Part shown: positions 10,501-20,539 of the stretch, piece by piece | How the letters are laid out: each line of letters starts with the position of its first letter | Numbering within the stretch: the first letter of the stretch is position 1 | Assembly (NCBI GenBank): GCA_902729315.2 | Contig: LR746265.1 | Span: forward strand, 2,894,892 to 2,958,891 | DNA length: 64,000 nucleotides | DNA from: Spirodela intermedia | Taxonomy: Eukaryota > Streptophyta > Magnoliopsida > Alismatales > Araceae | Direction of reading: 5' to 3' | The notes under the pieces: model-generated | The model's input: the letters and a program-made list of their open reading frames with translations, nothing else | Databases searched by the model: none | Told to the model about the DNA's origin: nothing | Position numbers and translations under genes: made by a program

Positions 10501-13500
10501 ACTATTATGTTGGATAGAAACAATTATGTAACAAAATAGATATAGAAGATGGCATGACTGCATACTGCCGCAATGTCATCAAGATCCTGTTTAGATAAAT
10601 CAGGGGCGATTTTGACGAGCAAGGGAGGAGGACCATCGTCAGCCCACTGCATTTCATCACGAGCAGCTTGTACCTACAACAAAATGACAAGCACAGCGGA
10701 AACAAGGATTCAAGGGACGTGCAGATTAGTTGATGATCGATAACAAATCCTAAATCTTCAAATTAAGGAAGTAGTTAAAAGTTTCCAACCTTCTTGACTA
10801 GATCTTTCAACTGGTTTCTTCCCTGAAGTTTACGCAGCCCAGGGGTATTTGGCGATGATACATTTATGACCTGCATGGAAACAAATTACCATGCAAGAAG
10901 AAAGATGAGATACTCCGAAGAACATAATTCATTCCGACAGAAAGCTGATGAATTAATGCATGAGTTTCAAGGCAGTACAGCCTAAAGCAAAACTCCTTAA
11001 CCTTCGTTATCTAAGTTTTCTTACTCGAAAGCGTCCATGAAAGTAGTGGCTGAGAACTTCCTCTAATGCGATCATATAGCCAACGAAGTGAGTACAATTT
11101 CCTGATTGGTGTTTGAACCAATCCAGGAGATGTCCTGGGTATTTTATTTTTAGGAAAATGATTCCACTAGATACTTCCTCTTCTCCCACCATCCTTGTGT
11201 AAGACCCAAGTAGAAATAATAGTAGAGTGCATGTGTTAAGATAAAAGTCTGATTAAGAGGATTAAAGATGGCACATCCATTGATTATAAAAGATCTATAA
11301 ATGGCATGAAAACCAATTTTTGGGATACATACACGACTTGTAAACCCTTAAAAGTACAGATCCTTTTAATCACATACCTACTGACAAGTTCACAAACCTG
11401 AAACCATAAACTTTCCTTCCTAGTGACCGCAGGTAGAATTGGAATGGGATGCAAGGCCATTTTTGGGTTCTGTTTCGACATAACTATTACACTATTTTGA
11501 ACTGGAAATAAATAGGAAAACTAAATGTAATCGATTTGGAAATCAACTGACATTATTGCAATGATATGGACAAGGGAGAAGCAAAATTTGATGCCAACAA
11601 AGCATCAACGGGCTGGTCAACAAAAGATAGAACATGTTTAAAATCATGGAATCTACTAAATGAAGAAAAAGATTTCGAAGACAAATACGAAAAGGAATTA
11701 CGTAGCTTACTGAAAAAGACATATCAGCAAAGGGTACTGCTTTTCATTCAAAATATCTGTGTTTTACTAGCAGAAACAATCAGCTCAGTACGATAGGATT
11801 CACTTGCCATAGACTTTCAACTGACCATGGACAGGCAAACATTCAGCAAACAAGATCAAGACATGTGAATTTACTGAACTACTTGGCCAGAAGAAAGTTA
11901 TAATATCCACTTTTGTCAAACACAAAATGTCCCCAAAAGAAAAGAACAAGACAATTTCTAGTAGAATTTTCTTATATTCTGATGCCTTCAACACGCTTCC
12001 AACTGTGTTAATAGTTTGTATTGCTGTTAGATCTTTAACGAACTGAGAATCTCAAAACAATCAATCTTACCATCAGGAGTGTTCATTGTATTTGACATAC
12101 AACACACTTGCAAAGGATGGAGTGAAGAAAACAAAAGAGAATGGAGGATGATGATGAAAGAAAGCAAGAAGACAAAAAAGAAAGAAAGTTGAAAGTTCCT
12201 CTAGTTTCAGACGGTTCTACACAATTCATAATAGTTTCCAGCTGGTATCAATACTAGATCATTAGAACACTGGTTCGAATCATGTTTGATTGATTCTAGT
12301 TTAGCTGAAGGTGTTCATTCTTTGCCTGATAAAGATGGTACCATGTCTTCATCTCATCTGCAAAAGCTGTCGGCAGGAGCAGGTCTCAGATGCTTTTGGC
12401 GAAATAGGGGAGATACCATTCCGATAATTGCTATCCTCCAAACCAGGAACACAATTTAGGATGCAAACATGCAAAATGTTAAGTGTAAATCCAGACATTC
12501 TGCCAACCTAGCCATTCTGAATGAAGAGAGCCCTCATTGTTTTACTTGTTCTCCATTGGATCGTCTCGGTTCTTTTCCTAAGATGTCTAAGGCAACAGAA
12601 AAAGCTGCCCAGTCTGTTAGATGTACACCCAGCAATTAGACAGAGCAAGCAGCATCCGATGATGTCGCTAGCAATATACAACAACGAATGAACACACAAC
12701 AGACCGTAGCCTCCGTACAACTTTTGCCTTAGTTTTTTTTTCTAAACCATACATGACGAATAACATGAAGAAGTTCCAAGATTCAAAACCCCATGTCCAG
12801 ATTATGATTAACCATGCACTGTATTTTTTACAGAATTTTATCTCCGTATTAAGAAATATTTCATTAGGTTTAGAGATGCATTATAAGGCTTTTTTAGATA
12901 ATGGTAACGCCATAAATTCGGTAAAATATAAATTGTGATTTAGGAGGAGAATTACCAGGTAATCGGCAAACTGGGACAAAGTGTGGACTCCTTGAACATA
13001 GTCAGCAGTAGCATCTTCACTATTTTTATTCTTGCCAATGTTTACTCCAAGAATACCTGGACCTGCTTTACCTCCTTGTTTAGTTTCATTATCAGGTGAA
13101 GAGTTTGTACTTTCTTCCAGCTTCCTTTTACCGTGTTGAACACCCAATCTCCTCGCAACAGCAACAATACCTTCACTATTAAACCCACAACGGTTGATAA
13201 TAGCTCTGTTGATGAACAAGAAAGAACGCATCCATTAGAGAGTTTATGTAACTTAATTCATTCAGTCACAAGTACGCAATAAGACGAATAATAAAAAAAT
13301 CCAACATTTGATCGTACCTCTCCTTTGGCAACCTGAAAATGCGGGGTTTTGGATTACCCTCCTGTGGGATAGGGGTAACCGAACCAACTTCTACAAAGCC
13401 AAAGCCTAACCCGAGCAACCCTTCAACAGCCTGGGCATTTTTATCAAAACCCGCAGCAAGGCCAATTGGATTAGAAAACTTCTGGCCCCAGACTTCCACC

Positions 13501-15266
13501 CCTAATACTGACGGATCCGGTCTTTTCTCTCTTGGAACCCAGCCACGAGATGCAGCTAGTATGGCTACACGATGAGCAAACTCAGGGTCCAGCAATGCAA
13601 ACAAAGGGTTCAAGTATTTTGTTGCAGAAAATAGCCATCCACTGAAAAAAGATAAAAAGAATGAAATTAACATCATTGAGATAAATACCAGTAGATGTGT
13701 ATAATACAGCTAGCAGTGAATTTCTCACTCATGCAGAAGAAAATGACAAATCCATGAAAATTATCGTCAGATTCTAACAATTTCAACCAAATGGCTGAGT
13801 GATAAGAACAGGTGTTCGATGATAAAACGGCAATCTGTGAAGCTCTAAGATTGTCTGCTTTGCACGACTATCATCGTTCTTTACTCTTACATTCAGGAAC
13901 CACTCTTCTTTCTCAGCTGAATTATTCAAACTTGTTTGGAATAAGTGCAAAAGATCATCTTTTTTTTCATTTCAAATCCACCCCACAATAAGAGGAATAC
14001 AGTCAAAATATGTGCTAAATGAAAGATAAGTAATTTAGCCACTATCTTGGCTCCTAATCACAAGCCACGTTTGCCATGGGAATGGTACGATCATCATCAC
14101 ATGACATGAGAAATAACCACTGTTATTCGAACGTAAAACTAAAATGAAGAGCCTGAATATACCAAAATGTAGCTTCATCTGCAGTACTCACATATGCCCC
14201 TCCACCAATAGCCAGCCCAATCATGGCTCCGGTCAGTAGCCTACCCTAAAAAAAATCAAGTTGAATTTGAAACACAAGAAGAAAGAACCAAGTCGCACAT
14301 GCTGTAAACTTTCACATGTAATAACCCATATTTGGGATTAAACATTATTTTGATTAAAAAATATTGGCGAAATTTTCATAAAGGACTGGCACGTATTTGC
14401 GAAAACAGTACCCCATAAACATAATGCTTGTCATCGTTCTAAAGCCATTCGTTGATCCATCAGTGTAGCATACCAAAGAAGGTGGAAACTTGATGTAGGA
14501 CTGAGAAATTTCTTAACGAATTCAATGTCCTACGGATACAATGATTTCATCTCCAACATCCAATGTCGATAAGAAGATTTCAATGGGGCAACGGTGAGGC
14601 ATAAATAACTATAGTCGTAGAGTTTCCATCTTTCTTTATCCACACTACAGTGATTAACAAAAACAAAATAGAGTATATCTCATCAGTAATGCTTGGGCGC
14701 ACCATATCCAAACCCTGTTTACGACAAATATCACTCTTTCATAATGTACGAATGGAGTTGGCAGTTCTCTGTCCCTTCCGGTGAACAAAACCGCATATAC
14801 ATTCACACCGACGAAAACTCACAAAAACTTGGATCAACTTTGGACACATCTGCGGAAAGAAATGAAACCATAGAGCGAAGCATGAACAGCAATGGGCAGG
14901 CACCAATCCACGTGTACCAGGAGAACCACTGATGCAATGCTTGGGACCTCGAAATGAATAAGGAACACAATACACTAGCATAGCTCACAAGAAATGAAAC
15001 CAAATACACCCAGAGAAAACGGAGAATGAAGATAGATAACAAGGCTGAAGTGGTACCTTCTTTGAAGAATGCACAGGCGACTTCGGAGTCCCTGCCGCCC
15101 CGGCCTCTCCTGCCGCGGTGCTCGATCGCCTCAGACCGCCTCCCACGTCCCCCGCCCTAAGACGACCCGACTGAGCATTCCTAAGGAAACTCCTCAAGAG
15201 CCTACTCGTCATTGCCCCACTTTCTCCTCCTGGAACGAAAGCCGAGACCTCTCCCGCCCGCTCCAA
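7537..15266 (-). CDS. PYRD: Mitochondrial dihydroorotate dehydrogenase (quinone), 11 exons
   Basis: Oxidises dihydroorotate to orotate in pyrimidine synthesis, passing electrons to ubiquinone at the inner mitochondrial membrane (class 2 enzyme). Exons: 15057-15266, 14163-14245, 13318-13641, 12956-13205, 10790-10870, 10566-10673, 10453-10482, 8821-8958, 8599-8636, 8422-8521, 7537-7611. All joins have GT-AG borders and keep frame, giving 478 residues (Arabidopsis about 460). An Arg-rich presequence is followed by one membrane span ([16 protein letters not shown]). Class 2 landmarks are present: [15 protein letters not shown], the FMN loop VEVGSVTP, the active-site block [12 protein letters not shown], and IISNTT. 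GVGGVSRGEDAY has Arg where the plant proteins I recall have Ser. The ATG at 15212 (Met19) is an alternative start that opens directly with the presequence. Introns contain no recognised gene. Confidence 0.93.
8076..8173. repeat. Short direct repeat in DHODH intron 10
   Basis: A 31-bp sequence at 8076-8106 recurs at 8143-8173, with a period of 67. It is AT-rich and lies inside an intron. Confidence 0.85.
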
Positions 15267-15337
15267 CCCTACTTCAATATCCCCCTATCGTCGTCTCGTC
15301 ACCAATGACGGAGATAGAAACGGAGGCGACGCAAAGG

Positions 15338-15361
15338 CTAGTTCCTCCCCCGAATCTCCAT
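15338..15361 (-). other. Possible upstream ORF in the DHODH leader
   Basis: A seven-codon frame (ATG at 15361, TAG at 15338-15340) lies between the candidate TATA box and the main start. It would be in the leader if transcription starts near 15470. This is sequence evidence only. Confidence 0.3.
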
Positions 15362-15494
15362 ATCTGGCAGAAAAAGGAATAACCCACAAGAAAATATCCG
15401 CCTAACTCCCCACCTCTACGTCACGGCTGCGCGGGAGGGAGGCACCGGAGAGACGGAGGGAGGCGCACGTCGAGGGAGACAGCGACGCGAGGCC

Positions 15495-15502
15495 TTCTTA
15501 TA
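15495..15502 (-). promoter_or_regulatory. Candidate DHODH TATA box
   Basis: TATAAGAA on the minus strand, about 230 bp upstream of the first ATG. The 15267-15920 interval otherwise holds the 3' flank of the TAF1-like gene and no gene that I can see. Confidence 0.4.
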
Positions 15503-15920
15503 CTGGCGTCGTATCCACGCCAAAGCGAATTATACGTGCATTACATATAGATTTTCATAAAAATAATGTCAAAAACTTATTACTTTCTCCAAAGTTTTTT
15601 TGTTGACGATAATGATTCTGGGTATTCTTCTGCTCTTATTCTCTTTACCCTTCAGACGATTACCTCTGAGCTGATCTTGCGAAAATACAGGCCATCAATA
15701 GATGCCGCTATCTTCCCCGATCATTAAATCGCCGATTCAGACGAGATTACAGGTATGAATTTATCAGTGAGATTAAAGGTATGAATTTCTCTGTTATGTA
15801 CATGTAAATCTGGAAAAAAAATTCCATCCACCGTATCCATGGATAGAGAGTTAGAACCGGAGATAATCTCAGACCAGTTCGACGTCCTGAGACGAACTGG
15901 GCCATGATCTTCCAGTGGCG

Positions 15921-18900
15921 TCATGCACGCAAGAACTCGATCCCGTCTTCAGCTTCAGCCAAGCTGCCAGAGTACTGATCCAACAGACGATCACAGATCC
16001 TGAGGAGCTCGTCGGCAAGAGGGGGAACCCCCGGATTCCGCCCGTCATTATATCTATGCGCATTGAAATTGATTAGCCAGACATCACGCCGGAACTCGTC
16101 CCGGTTCCTGTACTCCATCCTCCTCGCCTTCTCTTTGATAGTGGAGAGATCGATGGGGTTCTGTATGATGTCGAGGTAATCGGGGGCTTCTCTCCTCGAA
16201 ACTGGTCTCACGAAGAGGTACGATATCTCGTGGTGCTTTCTCAGATCGTCTACGATCGTTTCTAAGATGGTGGACAGCATCACCTCGCCTGTCCGACGGC
16301 GTTTGGAGGGTACCAGCTGCCTCCTTCCACCCTGTGGGCGGGTCTCGTACGAGCCTAGCGAGCCTGATTTTGCTTTCCTCTCTCCCTCTCGGGGATTCTT
16401 CCTCTCGCAAGTCGTCGTCCAAAGCAATCGATCCTCAGAAATGTTCTTCGAAATCTTCTCCTGCCTGAGAAATCTCCTCGGCTGCTTGCTGTGCTTCTTT
16501 ATGTCCTCCACCAAACCTCCCCGTTCGGCACTGGTTCCTGCATCTATGAAGTTATTATCTGCCTCGGCCTCGCCCGCTTCCACATTACTTACAAGCTTTG
16601 GCGGTTTCAAGATGATCTTCCGGCGAGCAGGGAGCCGCAGCACGAGAGAAGATATTTGCGACTCTTCCTGGTTATCCCCCGACTTCGTATGGCCGGAAAT
16701 CTCTGCGATCCTATCTCCATTAGGGCTGGGATGAGCATCGGTTTCTTCCACTTCTTCACGATCCAAATCTCCCCGAATGCATTTGAACTTCAACCGGAGA
16801 GCACCGCTCCCCGGCGCATTCATGCCGGAGCCTTCATCTCTCTCAGAGATTTCCACCCTCATCAGCTTTCTAGTGGAGGCCTGCAAAGGGGGACGCATCC
16901 CAGACTCAACAAGAGATCTCGCTGATGCATTTTCTGATTCCGATGTTCCTGACTCGTCTCTGTGCTTGGGACAGTTTTTGTTCGTCTTCATGTGCCCCAT
17001 TTGGCCGCATGCTCCACAGGCGAAAATCGGTCTTCTCTGTACGCTGATCGATTCTTTTTTCCCATCAAATAATCCAGCAAACATATCACCGTTCTTCTCC
17101 GAAAATGGTGCTCTCTTCAGAGAATGAGGTACGCCCTTCACCCTCCCTCTTGTCTTCTCCTTGATCTTCATCTTGATATCATCATCATCGTCAAGGCGGA
17201 TGCTCATTAGAGATGCCTCGGATGCTTCATCTTCTTCATCTTCTGCTTCTCTCGGTTCATCATCCCCGAGATCAAAGAACCTGCGCTTTCCTTTCCTGGA
17301 TTCTTCGGCAACCAATAGATCTTCAAGATCCATGGCAAAAGAATCCAAATCAGGGTCACCTTCTACGGCAGGATGCGAGAGACTCCGAATCCCCCGATCC
17401 CATATCTCCAGGCATTTTCTTTGGTCCAGATGAGGAGGCCTCACCATCGAACATTGATCGTACCTGGTTCTCATCATAATCTGACAGTAACAGAAACCTA
17501 ACATGGGGAGAAGATCAGAAGTGCCCCCGACACTCAGATTTTCAAGATCAGCCTCATCAACGGAAGCTCTCAATCCTGCTCGAAAAGCAGGTGCCTTTCT
17601 GTTCTTCAGACCCTGATTCACCCACGAAACAAACCTTGCACTCAGATTCCATGGGGTCATCAGGAGCTCCCACTGAATATATGAGGCAGCAGCAAGGGCA
17701 GGGGGATCCTGAGAAAGCTGATGAAGCCTTGATGGCAGGCTGATAGGGCGCCGAAGCTCACTGATCCCCATGCGTTTCAGGCTGTGAAGACCAGCCTGCA
17801 TGCTCTCATAAGAGCATACGTCCTCTGGAGACAAAATCCTCCTGATTTCTCCCTCAGATGGCACCCGGAAATCTGGCTTCTTCACCCAGAAACAAGCACC
17901 ATTTGGCCTCCTAAGGAAATCAGCGCAGTGCTTCAGTCTTTTTCTCAGAAGCCCTTCTGAGAGGCTCGGAAACTGCAAAGAGACTTCATCTGCGCGGATC
18001 CATGGGCACAAACGAAACTGTTCCTTGGCACAGAACTCCCTGTACACATATACCAGGAGCCTCTTCGAGTTGTAATTCCGAACACTCGCCATTCCAGGAG
18101 AACTCACCTCTACGTGAGGCTCCTGCTGACCTACCACATACAATTTACTGATCCTCCGAAGAGAAAGCATCCCTTTTGCCGATCGAACCAATAGATAGTC
18201 GGTCGACGATGACTTGTGCAGAAACAATGGCGCCCGGTACATGTTTGTCTCGAGGCTTAGCTGACTGGAACCAGGGCTAATGTCTCCGAGGAAAGGAGAC
18301 TCATCAGCAGGATCTAATGTGATGACATCCCCAAGACCATCATTTCCATTTCTGGGTGGCGAAGGAGCTTGGTCTCCGTGCTTCGGCTTGCGATAATAGG
18401 CACAGATTCTTGCACCCATGCCAATGTTTCCCAGAAGGAGGGGCCTCTCCTCACTGTATTCCATGAGGAGAGCGCGCCCATCTCGAAGGGAAAGGTCAGA
18501 TTTCCTTATGAATGCTCTGAGAGGACATGAATACTCACTACTCCCCGGTAGAAATCCCACACTCGGCCACAAATGTAGTTTGCTCCTTATGATATGAAGT
18601 AAAGAATTAGGTCTGACGTCCTGATGGGCAAGAGGCTTCTCATCCTCGAGCTCCTTTCCTCGGTATAATATCTTGACCTTCTCGGTCAATTTGAAGTCAA
18701 GCTTCTTTGCTATTTTTGATTTGATGAATAACGCTGCCCCCCCAGCATCCATATGAAGCTTGATGTGTTTTCCCCCTAGCGCCTTCAGCATAATTTTGAT
18801 GGGTCCTTGAGTACAGAGAGCTCCCTGCAACTTAGAGGCGTATTCATTCTCGTGAGGGTACCAAGTAGATTTTGGCCGATGAAAGTGAGCAATTTCCCGG

Positions 18901-20453
18901 GTGGTCAACCTTGGTTTCATGGTCTGCAACTTTAGAGCAGGAATAGAATGGATTACTTTGGGTAAATAATCAGCGCGCCTCTTGGGGCGGGATCTTGGCT
19001 GCAAACCTACGGTGAGGTCTGAATAGAATTCGTCATTAGATAGGTTGAATCTATCAGTGGGGAGCCCACGACGATCTGAATGACCCAAAAATTGTGGAAG
19101 AAGGACCAGTTTTGGCTTTGGAATGTGATCAGTTGGATCCCATACAATCTGATCTAGCCAGCTGCCATCGAGGAAATCCATATTCTGCAGTGACAGCTTT
19201 CTAGTATGCCATTCTGCAAGTTTTTCCACTCCTTTCATGGTTTTAACTTCAGCAGTTTCTTGACCTATTCTCATCTCCTCCGAGGCTTGAAGCTCTGTTG
19301 GTCCACAATCTTCTCTTAATATCAAGGGCACTTCCTTAGAATCGGCACAAGAAACTAAATGGTGATCCTCTTCGGGCTTCATCCGGAAACCTTGAACAAG
19401 ATGCTGTGAATTGGCCATTTCTCCGGCTTCAGCGTCAGTTTCGTGCTCAGAGATCACGCAACTCCCGTACCCGTGGCTTGTGCTGGGTGGGCTTTCCCAA
19501 ACGATTTCATCTTCCCAGTTTCGCTGATCAACGAGGTAGAACCCGGGGCCACCGTCCTCCCACCATCTTGCAGCTTCATCTACGACTGCTTCCTCTTTCA
19601 TCGGCTGCCCAGGAAGGCAAGAGTCTTCATCCCCTCCCTGCTTGTCTACATGATCCTCTTTCTCTAGACTGAGATCTCTGCCGATAACTGGAACGTGAAA
19701 AGCAGTTTTCAGGAAGTCCTCCTCATCGTCTTCCACAGTATCAGTACCCCCCAAGTTCCCGAATTTTGCTTTAATGCTCGGGTTCCATGGAAGGAACCAC
19801 CTTCCCATCGTCATCGACGGCTCGTGAACGCCAAAAATCTCAGAAAAGCGTAAGATTTCCTTTCCGCCTTCTATGCACAAGACAGGAAGATCAACCCCCT
19901 CTTTCGACTCACTTGATTCCAGCGCAGCGACGGGGTGTTCCAGGGGATCTTCCACGTCTGAAGCTACGCATTCATCGTCCTCCAAGGGTTCGACGGATAT
20001 GAGACAGCCGCCACGAGATCCTAACAACGCATGCGATTCGGGCTGATTCTCCGCCACCTGACTCCCTTTTGCGGTTTCGGCGTCCGCATCGTAGTCTTCT
20101 TCGTCAAAGAGCGGTGGTTGAGTGGCCGAAAGATCTACCGAAGTATCCAAAACAGAGAATCCCTGGTTCGGTGACAGCCCGGGCAATTCATCGTCCTCAT
20201 CGTCGCCACTGCAAGCGAAGCCGGCATCCTCTTCCCCATCATCAAGTCCTTCGGCTGCGGCCAAGGGGGAGCCCACCAAACCTAGGTCAGCGAGAGATGA
20301 TCCCAACTTGTCGGCCAAGGCGGAGAGACTCTCCTTCGCGTCCTCGTCGAGGTAATCGGCGTCGACGTACCCCGAAGCGTCGACGTTCCCGAACATGAAA
20401 TCGAATAGACGGTGACCACCCTCTTCCTCGTGCTCCTCGTCCTCGGCTTCCAT
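15921..20453 (-). CDS. TAF1-like TFIID subunit, intronless (probable retrogene)
   Basis: One uninterrupted frame of 1510 residues that follows plant TAF1 from end to end. TAF1 is the largest TFIID subunit: it binds TBP and reads acetylated histones. Visible in order: the N-terminal TBP-binding block (LFDFMFGNVDASG, YLDEDAKE, about residues 15-55); an acidic region; the SWLDQIVWDPTD block; HSIPALKLQTMKPRLT; a ubiquitin-like domain (about 551-628); the DUF3591 region (about 640-1010) with ERPLLLGNIGMGARICAYYR and RSAKGMLSLRRI; a zinc knuckle (C-x2-C-x4-H-x6-C, about 1142-1158); and a bromodomain (about 1390-1495) that keeps YNDGRNPG with its acetyl-lysine-binding Asn. The strongly conserved GVGDPSGRG-type block of DUF3591 is missing or replaced. 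Plant TAF1 genes have many introns and run to about 1900 residues, so this intronless, shorter copy is most likely a retrogene. A long intact frame argues for function. Confidence 0.88.
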   Translation of the reverse strand: MEAEDEEHEEEGGHRLFDFMFGNVDASGYVDADYLDEDAKESLSALADKLGSSLADLGLVGSPLAAAEGLDDGEEDAGFACSGDDEDDELPGLSPNQGFSVLDTSVDLSATQPPLFDEEDYDADAETAKGSQVAENQPESHALLGSRGGCLISVEPLEDDECVASDVEDPLEHPVAALESSESKEGVDLPVLCIEGGKEILRFSEIFGVHEPSMTMGRWFLPWNPSIKAKFGNLGGTDTVEDDEEDFLKTAFHVPVIGRDLSLEKEDHVDKQGGDEDSCLPGQPMKEEAVVDEAARWWEDGGPGFYLVDQRNWEDEIVWESPPSTSHGYGSCVISEHETDAEAGEMANSQHLVQGFRMKPEEDHHLVSCADSKEVPLILREDCGPTELQASEEMRIGQETAEVKTMKGVEKLAEWHTRKLSLQNMDFLDGSWLDQIVWDPTDHIPKPKLVLLPQFLGHSDRRGLPTDRFNLSNDEFYSDLTVGLQPRSRPKRRADYLPKVIHSIPALKLQTMKPRLTTREIAHFHRPKSTWYPHENEYASKLQGALCTQGPIKIMLKALGGKHIKLHMDAGGAALFIKSKIAKKLDFKLTEKVKILYRGKELEDEKPLAHQDVRPNSLLHIIRSKLHLWPSVGFLPGSSEYSCPLRAFIRKSDLSLRDGRALLMEYSEERPLLLGNIGMGARICAYYRKPKHGDQAPSPPRNGNDGLGDVITLDPADESPFLGDISPGSSQLSLETNMYRAPLFLHKSSSTDYLLVRSAKGMLSLRRISKLYVVGQQEPHVEVSSPGMASVRNYNSKRLLVYVYREFCAKEQFRLCPWIRADEVSLQFPSLSEGLLRKRLKHCADFLRRPNGACFWVKKPDFRVPSEGEIRRILSPEDVCSYESMQAGLHSLKRMGISELRRPISLPSRLHQLSQDPPALAAASYIQWELLMTPWNLSARFVSWVNQGLKNRKAPAFRAGLRASVDEADLENLSVGGTSDLLPMLGFCYCQIMMRTRYDQCSMVRPPHLDQRKCLEIWDRGIRSLSHPAVEGDPDLDSFAMDLEDLLVAEESRKGKRRFFDLGDDEPREAEDEEDEASEASLMSIRLDDDDDIKMKIKEKTRGRVKGVPHSLKRAPFSEKNGDMFAGLFDGKKESISVQRRPIFACGACGQMGHMKTNKNCPKHRDESGTSESENASARSLVESGMRPPLQASTRKLMRVEISERDEGSGMNAPGSGALRLKFKCIRGDLDREEVEETDAHPSPNGDRIAEISGHTKSGDNQEESQISSLVLRLPARRKIILKPPKLVSNVEAGEAEADNNFIDAGTSAERGGLVEDIKKHSKQPRRFLRQEKISKNISEDRLLWTTTCERKNPREGERKAKSGSLGSYETRPQGGRRQLVPSKRRRTGEVMLSTILETIVDDLRKHHEISYLFVRPVSRREAPDYLDIIQNPIDLSTIKEKARRMEYRNRDEFRRDVWLINFNAHRYNDGRNPGVPPLADELLRICDRLLDQYSGSLAEAEDGIEFLRA

Positions 20454-20527
20454 GTCGACGGCCTGTTCGAAGCTAGGGTTAATGCTGGCTCGCCTAAAAG
20501 ACCGGTAAAATTGAATTGAGAACCCGC

Positions 20528-20537
20528 TATATATATA
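20528..20537 (-). promoter_or_regulatory. TATA box of the TAF1-like gene
   Basis: TATATATATA about 75 bp upstream of the ATG at 20453. If used, the leader would be short. A retrocopy would have had to acquire this promoter at its insertion site. Confidence 0.45.
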
Positions 20538-20539
20538 GA

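Noticed and set aside
12260-12290. tRNA-like T-arm wording (GGTTCGAATC)
   Set aside because: No matching D-arm, anticodon arm or acceptor stem could be found around it.
16267-17479. Plus-strand open frames antisense to the TAF1-like gene
   Set aside because: They are shadows of the 1510-codon frame with no known domain.
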